From Sipunculus nudus (Eukaryota > Annelida > Sipuncula > Golfingiida > Sipunculidae): a DNA stretch of 64,000 nucleotides. The position numbers and the translations under genes were made by a program. This document shows positions 63,921 through 64,000 of this stretch, piece by piece; position 1 is the stretch's first letter, and each line of letters opens with the position of its first letter. Under the pieces are notes generated by a model, which was not told where the DNA came from, ran no database searches, and saw nothing but the letters and a program-made list of their open reading frames with translations. The stretch is taken from positions 38,765,079-38,829,078 of the forward strand of contig CM049309.1 of NCBI GenBank assembly GCA_026874595.1. Direction: 5' to 3'.

Positions 63921-64000
63921 GCCTAATACCTCGTGTATGTTGTAATTGGTTTTTATTCAGTTTACACTACGTTTGGGTTTAATGGATTGGTGTATGTTAG

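Larger units (their letters stand above)
30573..64000. other. Gene desert of about 33 kb
   Basis: Apart from the repeats, dead LINEs and the 60.3 kb promoter-like cluster listed separately, I see no exon-like stretch with consistent splice sites. GC-richer, low-repeat intervals at about 33360-33900, 40640-41110, 43800-44340 and 53640-53960 stand out from the AT-rich background. Poly(G)/poly(C) runs recur (39380-39393, 48598-48620, 54740-54751, 63666-63680). Confidence 0.55.

Overview
The window looks like animal nuclear DNA: AT-rich, with spliced genes (GT-AG introns, AATAAA signals), very long (TA)n and (CT)n/(GA)n tracts, tRNA-derived SINEs, small inverted-repeat DNA elements and decayed non-LTR retrotransposons. 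The coding content and repeat style fit a marine invertebrate, most likely a mollusc. That placement is an inference and was not tested by any search.

Layout. 1-12.3 kb is gene-free and holds MITE-like elements, a SINE and compound microsatellites. 12.3-18.9 kb holds the one well-supported gene: a three-exon DM-domain transcription factor of DMRT2 type on the + strand (coding exons 12714-13129, 14962-15101, 18006-18823; 457 residues). Its splice phases join perfectly. Its two introns contain polypurine and minisatellite repeats. 18.9-24.5 kb is gene-free. 24.5-30.6 kb holds three smaller + strand candidates: a 38-codon ORF with a signal-like leader (24546), a single-exon, KCNE-like one-pass membrane protein (27190-27588), and two phase-compatible exons ending a gene of unknown identity (29048-29095 and 30106-30181). 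From 30.6 kb to the end is a gene desert of about 33 kb. It contains two broken reverse transcriptases, several repeat families present in two or three copies, a large 21-bp minisatellite (51.7-52.3 kb) and one promoter-like stretch near 60.3 kb.

How it works together. The DMRT protein would be a nuclear, sequence-specific regulator with a zinc DM domain, a DMA (ubiquitin-binding-like) domain and a C-terminal eh1-like motif suggestive of corepressor binding. The KCNE-like protein would sit at the plasma membrane as a possible channel accessory subunit. Nothing in the sequence links the two functionally. GC-richer, low-repeat stretches in the flanking deserts are the natural places to look for regulatory elements.

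No prokaryotic operon, CRISPR array, rRNA or intact tRNA gene was seen. The most interesting leads are the DMRT2-type DM plus DMA architecture, the KCNE-like gene, the orphan exon pair, and repeat families whose copies end in (TA)n tracts.
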